64,000 nucleotides of DNA, taken from NCBI RefSeq assembly GCF_036924515.1, contig NZ_JAZHRR010000001.1, positions 529,001 to 593,000 of the forward strand, given 5' to 3'. A program made the translations under genes and the position numbers. Each line of letters starts with the position of its first letter. Position 1 is the stretch's first letter. Under the pieces are notes generated by a model. It ran no database searches and had not been told where the DNA came from. It worked only from the letters and a program-made list of their open reading frames with translations. This document shows positions 59,358 through 64,000 of this stretch, in pieces. This DNA comes from Bradyrhizobium sp. AZCC 1610 (GTDB lineage Bacteria; Pseudomonadota; Alphaproteobacteria; Rhizobiales; Xanthobacteraceae).

Positions 59358-60368
59358 TCACTCGCGAGCCGGCGCACCCGTCTTCAGCGGGTGCGCCTTT
59401 TTGTGCCACGCCCAGGCGGTGCGGATGATCGTGGCCAGGTCCGAATGGGCTGGACGGAAGTTCAATGTCGCGCGTGCGGCGGAGGGATCGGCGACCAGAT
59501 AGGTCGGATCGCCTGTCCGCCGCGGCTTGACGACATGCGGGACTTCGCGGCCGGTCTCGGCCGCAATCGCCGCGAGGATTTCGCGCACCGAGAAACCGTT
59601 GCCGGTGCCGAGATTGAACGCGCCGCCTGAATGTCCCTCGAGCAGCAGCTTGAGCGCCAGCACATGGGCAGCTGCGAGGTCTGTGACATGGATGTAGTCG
59701 CGGATCGCCGTTCCATCGGCCGTGTCGTAATCATCGCCGAACACGGCGAAGTCCGGCACGTGCCCCTGCAGCGCCATCATAGCGCGGGGAATGAGGTGGG
59801 TTTCGACCTCGCGCAGCTCGCCGATGCCGCCGGCTGGATCGGCGCCAGCGGCGTTGAAGTAGCGCAGCGCGAATGAGCCGAAGCCATAGGCTGCGCGATA
59901 ATCGGCCAGCACGCGCTCGGTCATCCATTTCGAGGCGCCATAGGGATTGATCGGCGCGCAGGGGTAGTCCTCCCGTAGCGCCTTGCTGTCGGCATTGCCA
60001 TAGACCGCGCCGGTCGATGAAAACACCAGGCGGTTGCAGCCAGCCTCGCGCATGGTTTCCAGCAGTGACAGCGTGCCGGCGAGGTTGTTGATGTAGTATT
60101 TCTGCGGGTCGGCCACGGATTCGCCGACCAGGCTCGACGCGGCGAAGTGCATGACGGCGACGATGTCATGCTCGGCAAAGGCCCGTGCCAGCGTTATCTT
60201 GTCGGCGATGTCGCCGACCACCAGCGCGCCCGCGGCGAAGCTGCGGTGGCCGGTCGAAAGATTGTCGTAGGTGACGGGCTGGTAGCCCGCCGCATCCAAC
60301 GCCCTGCAGCAGTGCGAGCCGATATAGCCGGCGCCACCGGTGACGAGAATGGCTGGATGTCTGCTCAT
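59358..60368 (-). CDS. galE: UDP-glucose 4-epimerase
   Basis: A 336-residue extended SDR. The NAD-binding motif T-G-G-A-G-Y-I-G lies at residues 10-17, catalytic Ser in V-F-S-S-T-G-A-V-Y-G near 117, and the Y143-G-A-S-K147 pair follows, with R-Y-F-N-A-A-G-A-D-P near 168. It interconverts UDP-glucose and UDP-galactose, supplying galactose units for polysaccharide. Its start overlaps the stop of the WecG-type gene by 4 bases (ATGA at 60365-60368), so it belongs to the exopolysaccharide operon. Confidence 0.96.
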   Translation of the reverse strand: MSRHPAILVTGGAGYIGSHCCRALDAAGYQPVTYDNLSTGHRSFAAGALVVGDIADKITLARAFAEHDIVAVMHFAASSLVGESVADPQKYYINNLAGTLSLLETMREAGCNRLVFSSTGAVYGNADSKALREDYPCAPINPYGASKWMTERVLADYRAAYGFGSFALRYFNAAGADPAGGIGELREVETHLIPRAMMALQGHVPDFAVFGDDYDTADGTAIRDYIHVTDLAAAHVLALKLLLEGHSGGAFNLGTGNGFSVREILAAIAAETGREVPHVVKPRRTGDPTYLVADPSAARATLNFRPAHSDLATIIRTAWAWHKKAHPLKTGAPARE

Positions 60369-61189
60369 TGGTTGTGTGTCCTGCCGATATCAGTCGATCG
60401 GCTCCTGTTCAGCAACAGATAGAGCGCGCGCGGGTTGGTAGTCAAATAGCGCCAGAACAGGCGGCGCGGTTCCAGCCAGATGCGCCAGGCCCATTCGAGA
60501 CTCGCATGCTGCATCCACAGCGGCGCGCGGACGCGGCTGCCCGACAGGAAATTGAACAGCCCACCCGCTGTCTTGATGACGCCGACATTGCAGAGCTCCG
60601 GTGTGAATTCCGCGACGAATGCCTGTTCATAGGGAATGCCGAGCGCAACCCAGAGATAGTCCGGTGCCAGTGCGTTGATTTCTGCGACCTTGGCGCGCAG
60701 CGCCTCGCCCCGCAGATAGCCATGGCATCGTCCGACGATCTTGAGATCGGGATATTGCTTGCGAACGCAGGCGACCGCGGCGGCGTTCTCCGTCTCGTCC
60801 GCGCCTAACAGGTAGAAAGTCAGGCCGGCCGCCTGCGCCTTGCCGGCAACGACGTGAAACAGGTCGGTGGTCGCGACGCGTTCGGGCAGCGGCATCGACG
60901 ATTTGAACCGCGACACGGTCACCAGCGGCTGGCCGTCGGCATTGATCAGATCGGCGGCCCGAAACAGTCGGTCGGTCATCGGTTCGGTCGAGCAGCGCGC
61001 CAGCACCTCGCCATTGGCCGAGGTCAGATAGAGCGGACGATTGACGCGGCGTTGCGGGAACACCATCTCGATCATGAAGTTCGCGGTCTGCTCGAGATCC
61101 AGCACGGCGAGCCGCAGGCCGCCCAGCGTGATGCGGGGTACGTTGGCCGTAGCTGCTCTCCCGACGGGATTTGCGCGACGCTCACGCAT
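60365..61189 (-). CDS. WecG/TagA/CpsF family glycosyltransferase
   Basis: A 274-residue enzyme of the GT26 family. It contains L-Y-L-T-S-A-N-G-E near 55, N-A-D85-G-Q-P near the catalytic position, F-Y-L-L-G-A-D-E-T near 130 and the V-A-L-G-I-P-Y-E-Q-A-F region near 180. Family members transfer N-acetylmannosaminuronate, ManNAc or glucose from UDP-sugars to a lipid-linked acceptor early in polysaccharide synthesis. ATG 61189 overlaps the end of the chain-length gene by 8 bases. Confidence 0.9.
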   Translation of the reverse strand: MRERRANPVGRAATANVPRITLGGLRLAVLDLEQTANFMIEMVFPQRRVNRPLYLTSANGEVLARCSTEPMTDRLFRAADLINADGQPLVTVSRFKSSMPLPERVATTDLFHVVAGKAQAAGLTFYLLGADETENAAAVACVRKQYPDLKIVGRCHGYLRGEALRAKVAEINALAPDYLWVALGIPYEQAFVAEFTPELCNVGVIKTAGGLFNFLSGSRVRAPLWMQHASLEWAWRIWLEPRRLFWRYLTTNPRALYLLLNRSRSTDIGRTHNQ

Positions 61190-63485
61190 ATTGCTTGTCC
61201 CGCTGCGGGCTCGCGGCCGTCGGGTTGACTTCGCTGAGGACGACACCGACCAGCTTGCACTCGGTCCCGCCGAGGGCTGCGATGATATCTTCCATGCTGT
61301 CGTTGATGTCGAGATGCACGGGGAGGATCGCAACGAGTCCGTCGACCATGTCGAGCAGTTTGCGGTCCATCGTGGTCCACGGCATCGTCGGCCCGTCGAG
61401 AATCACGAGGTCGTAGCCGCCGGCGGAACGGGCCTGCGCAATGGCCTTGCGGATGGCGTCGCCGGCTTTCGCGTCGGCGGCATCGAGAGCCGGCAGGATC
61501 GAAATTCCGTTGGCGGTCGGAATCGCGCGGGCGGCCTTGGTGCCGATGCTGAGCCAGCCGAAACGGCTGGACTCGCTCTTGATGAAGTGGCTCGCCTTTT
61601 TCGAGAGTGCGCGTTCCTTCAGATCGGCATCGATCAACAGCACCTTGGCGCCGTCACGCGCCGCGGCGAGTGCGATGTTCAGCGCGGCGATGCTGCGGTC
61701 CTGATCCGGGCCGGCGCCGATCACAGCCATCACGGGCGGGGTTTCCCCGCCGGTGCGTCTGGCCAACGCCGCGCGCATCTCGCGCATGGCATGGAGGACA
61801 GTCATCAGCGGAAAGCCCGCGCGCAGCGTCGGCCAGCCCAGTCGCGTGACGTCGGCGGTGCTATCAGTTGCAAGGATGCTGCCGAGCGTGCGCATCACGT
61901 CGGCTTCCTGCAGCCGCGCGATGACAGGCTTTTCGATCAGGCTGACTGCGGGTTGCGGCCGAGGTTCGGCGGCGGGCGGCTGCTTCGCGGCCGCAGGAGC
62001 GGTAGGTTCCCTGGAAGCTTCTGCCGGCGCGTTATCCCGCGACTGAACCGGGTTCGTGCCCGGTATCAACTGGTTGAGCGCAACGAACCAGCCGGCGGCT
62101 GCGAGCCCGCCAAGAACGAAGCCGATCATCGCGAGCAGGCTCATGGCCGGCGGGAAGGTGCGCCGCTGCGGCACGGTGGCGTCGCCGATGATGCGTGCGT
62201 TCGAGGTGTTCAGGCTCTCCTGCTCCTCGGTTTCGCGCGATCGCTTCAGGAACGACTGATAGACGTCGCGGCTTGCCTCCACCTCGCGTTCGAGTTCGCG
62301 CAGGCGCACCGAGGCCTGGCTCATCTGGACGCTCTGGCGCTTCTGGGCTTCCAGCGCCTTGTTGAGCGAGGCTTCATAGTCGCGGGCGCGGATCAGGTCG
62401 TTCTTCGCGGCCTGCGCGTAGCGCTCGACCTCTTCGTTGATGGCGCGGCGCAGGTCCTGCACCTGCTGTTCCATCTGGCGCAGCGCCGGATGACGCGGTC
62501 CCAACTCGCTCTGCAATTCCGCCTGGCGCTTCCGCGCCTCGGCATATTGCGCGCGCAGATTGGCGATGGTCTGCGACTGCAGCGCCTCGGGAATGGCGCC
62601 CGCATCGGAGGATGCCTTGCGGCTGGCTTCGATCTGGTCGTACTTGGCCTGTGCGTCGAGCGTCAGGGCGCGGGCGGCAGCGAGCCGCTGGTTGCTGGAG
62701 GAGAGCTGCTGGTCGCTGATCAGCGTGTCCTGGGTGCCGACGAAATTGTTCTGCGCCTTGTATACCGCGAGCGTGTTCTCGGCGTTGCGAAGCCGTTCCT
62801 GCAATTCCTTCAGCCGGCCGGAAAGGTCGCTGGTTGCACGCCGCGCGGCGGCGGCCTGCGACTGCTTGGATTCGGCGAGATAGGCCTTCGAGATTGCGTT
62901 GGCGAGCATCGCCGCCTTGGCTGGCTCATACGACCAGACGTCGATATCGACGATGAAGGTGCGGTCGGTCTTCTTGACGTTGATGTGGCGATTGAGCGCT
63001 TCCAGCGCGCCCATCTCGATCTGCTTCTGCTGCTCGGCGGTCGGGCGCAGTTCGACCCCGAACAGGCCGAGCAGCGATCCCAGAATGCCCTTTGAATCGC
63101 CGCCGCCGAACTCCGGGTCCTTTTCCAGATGGGTATCGCGGATCACCTGCAGCAGCACATTGTTCGAGGTGATGACGCGCGCCTGGCTCTCCACCACCAT
63201 CGCGAGGCCGGAAATGTCCTGGGCGCGCGGCGTCAGTTCGCGATCGACCAACTGCAATTCGCGGGGATCGACGTAGAGCTGGGCGGAAGCGGTGTATTTC
63301 GGCGTCAGGCCCTTGCCGATCGCAACCGCGACGCAGGCGGAGATCAGTGCCGCTGAGGCGATCGCGACCTTCCGCTGCCACAGGAGCTGGGCCAGATCGA
63401 GCACGCTGAAACCCGCCGGCGCGGCTGCCGCCGCCGGTCCGGCCTCAGGCTTCGCCCGGTCTATCGGCTGGTCATAGATAAGCAT
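61182..63485 (-). CDS. Exopolysaccharide chain-length determinant/BY-kinase-like protein (ExoP/GumC-Wzc type) with an altered P-loop
   Basis: A 767-residue inner-membrane protein. Two transmembrane helices (about 41-60 and 445-467) flank a long periplasmic Wzz domain with extensive coiled coil (about 200-430). The C-terminal cytoplasmic part is an ATPase-like BY-kinase domain: Walker A' is L-L-I-D-A-D and Walker B V-I-L-D-G, but the Walker A motif reads G-A-G-P-D-Q-D-R597-S where G-x-G-K-T/S would be expected, so the essential lysine is arginine. The C-terminus has a single tyrosine (D-K-Q-Y-A) rather than a Tyr cluster. It probably sets chain length but may not phosphorylate. The first gene of the wecG-galE overlap chain. 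Confidence 0.9.
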   Translation of the reverse strand: MLIYDQPIDRAKPEAGPAAAAAPAGFSVLDLAQLLWQRKVAIASAALISACVAVAIGKGLTPKYTASAQLYVDPRELQLVDRELTPRAQDISGLAMVVESQARVITSNNVLLQVIRDTHLEKDPEFGGGDSKGILGSLLGLFGVELRPTAEQQKQIEMGALEALNRHINVKKTDRTFIVDIDVWSYEPAKAAMLANAISKAYLAESKQSQAAAARRATSDLSGRLKELQERLRNAENTLAVYKAQNNFVGTQDTLISDQQLSSSNQRLAAARALTLDAQAKYDQIEASRKASSDAGAIPEALQSQTIANLRAQYAEARKRQAELQSELGPRHPALRQMEQQVQDLRRAINEEVERYAQAAKNDLIRARDYEASLNKALEAQKRQSVQMSQASVRLRELEREVEASRDVYQSFLKRSRETEEQESLNTSNARIIGDATVPQRRTFPPAMSLLAMIGFVLGGLAAAGWFVALNQLIPGTNPVQSRDNAPAEASREPTAPAAAKQPPAAEPRPQPAVSLIEKPVIARLQEADVMRTLGSILATDSTADVTRLGWPTLRAGFPLMTVLHAMREMRAALARRTGGETPPVMAVIGAGPDQDRSIAALNIALAAARDGAKVLLIDADLKERALSKKASHFIKSESSRFGWLSIGTKAARAIPTANGISILPALDAADAKAGDAIRKAIAQARSAGGYDLVILDGPTMPWTTMDRKLLDMVDGLVAILPVHLDINDSMEDIIAALGGTECKLVGVVLSEVNPTAASPQRDKQYA

Positions 63486-63641
63486 CGACCCCAGCTTCCA
63501 TTCGAACTGCCGTACGCTTCGGCTGAGGGGCTACTCCTCGGGTTACGCCATGGGCGCCGAAAAAAAGCGCTGAACAAACGCAACAGGGAAAATTAACCAT
63601 ACTCACTGAGGGACTATTCCCCGAATTGGCAAACAAAGCGT

Positions 63642-64000
63642 TTAAACGCGGGCGCATCGCATCGCCTCCGCCATGGTGAGAACCGGAATCTTCCGCCGCG
63701 ATGCCGCTTCCAGCGCATGCGCGAGCAGGGCGGGCGAACAGCCATAGGGACTCGGCCGGTCGGTGACGTCGTGACCGTAGAAAATTAACCATCCGTTATT
63801 GGTTTGCGCTTCGTCGAACGCACGGTCGATCCCGCCGCAATCCATCTCGCGATCGATCAGCGGCATGGCGCGCAGGAACTGCAAGTCGACGCTGCCGGTG
63901 TTGACGCCCTGCACGATGCTGCGGCAGGTCTGGAACGCCTTCCTGAGCTGACGCTTCCGGGCGTAGGAGCCGTATCCGAACGGGTAGGCAAAACTATCGA
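63642..64000 (-). CDS. Polysaccharide deacetylase (NodB-like), C-terminal part, cut by window edge
   Basis: The reverse strand is open from the window end to a stop at 63642. The visible 119 residues contain F-A-Y-P-F-G-Y-G-S-Y, the late motif of NodB-type deacetylases, and W-L-I-F-Y-G-H-D-V-T near 80, which carries a catalytic histidine, followed by L-T-M-A-E-A. The N-terminal metal site (T-F-D-D) lies outside the window. The enzyme probably removes acetyl groups from surface polysaccharide made by the adjacent operon. 156 bases separate it from the chain-length gene, on the same strand. Confidence 0.85.
   Translation of the reverse strand, partial: DSFAYPFGYGSYARKRQLRKAFQTCRSIVQGVNTGSVDLQFLRAMPLIDREMDCGGIDRAFDEAQTNNGWLIFYGHDVTDRPSPYGCSPALLAHALEAASRRKIPVLTMAEAMRCARV

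Overview
The window looks like a chromosomal segment from an alphaproteobacterium of the Bradyrhizobium/Rhodopseudomonas group. The evidence is high GC with strong G/C at third codon positions, a ROSE-type RNA thermometer ahead of a small heat-shock gene, CpdR beside hisN-type and N-formylglutamate amidohydrolase genes and tRNA-Val(GAC), many Bug/TctC periplasmic receptors, class III cyclase-TPR proteins, opgGH, and families of dispersed intergenic palindromes. No phage, insertion sequence, integrase or CRISPR array was seen. The assignment is inference from gene content only.

Layout. 1-10 kb: the 5' end of gltB, a secreted proline-rich protein, ROSE-hsp20, a hydrolase, an odd protein with a PCP motif, a cyclase-TPR protein, LysE and TSUP exporters, LysR, and a frameshifted Bug receptor. 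10-15 kb: isochorismatase-like hydrolase, hisN-like phosphatase, a probable small RNA with CCTCC motifs, N-formylglutamate amidohydrolase, cpdR, tRNA-Val and a second cyclase-TPR protein. 15-21.5 kb: opgG-opgH (periplasmic glucan synthesis), a secreted protein and an FAD dehydrogenase. 21.7-27.4 kb: the most unusual region, a TetR regulator divergent from a PspA/IM30 homologue with three copies of a TGAGC-N3-GCTCA operator between them, two YiaA/YiaB-like proteins (a decayed duplication), small membrane proteins, a GNAT-like protein overlapping a multi-pass membrane protein, and a zinc-ribbon protein.

27.5-39.3 kb: SDR, ModE-like HTH, Old Yellow Enzyme, a GFA-fold protein without its catalytic cysteines, a ThDP enzyme, an LLM monooxygenase, an M20 peptidase and a complete tripartite tricarboxylate transporter (TctC-TctB-TctA) beside a LysR remnant. 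39.6-43.7 kb: a polar amino-acid ABC transporter (gltIJKL type) followed by a D-amino-acid aminotransferase. 43.9-47.9 kb: cupin, AhpD-like protein, membrane acyltransferase, Bug receptor and LuxR regulator. 48-52.8 kb: a tight four-gene catabolic operon (Ldh-family dehydrogenase, LLM monooxygenase, FAH hydrolase, amidase). 53-57.3 kb: a giant five-GAF-GGDEF-EAL protein split by a +1 frameshift. 57.3-59.3 kb: small proteins. 59.4-64 kb: an exopolysaccharide operon (polysaccharide deacetylase, chain-length/BY-kinase-like protein with a mutated P-loop, WecG/TagA glycosyltransferase, GalE).

The best candidates for something undescribed are the TetR-PspA-YiaAB-GNAT/membrane-protein region and the probable small RNA at 11.4 kb. 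Two genes carry single-base insertions in G/C runs, so sequencing error has to be excluded before either is called inactive.
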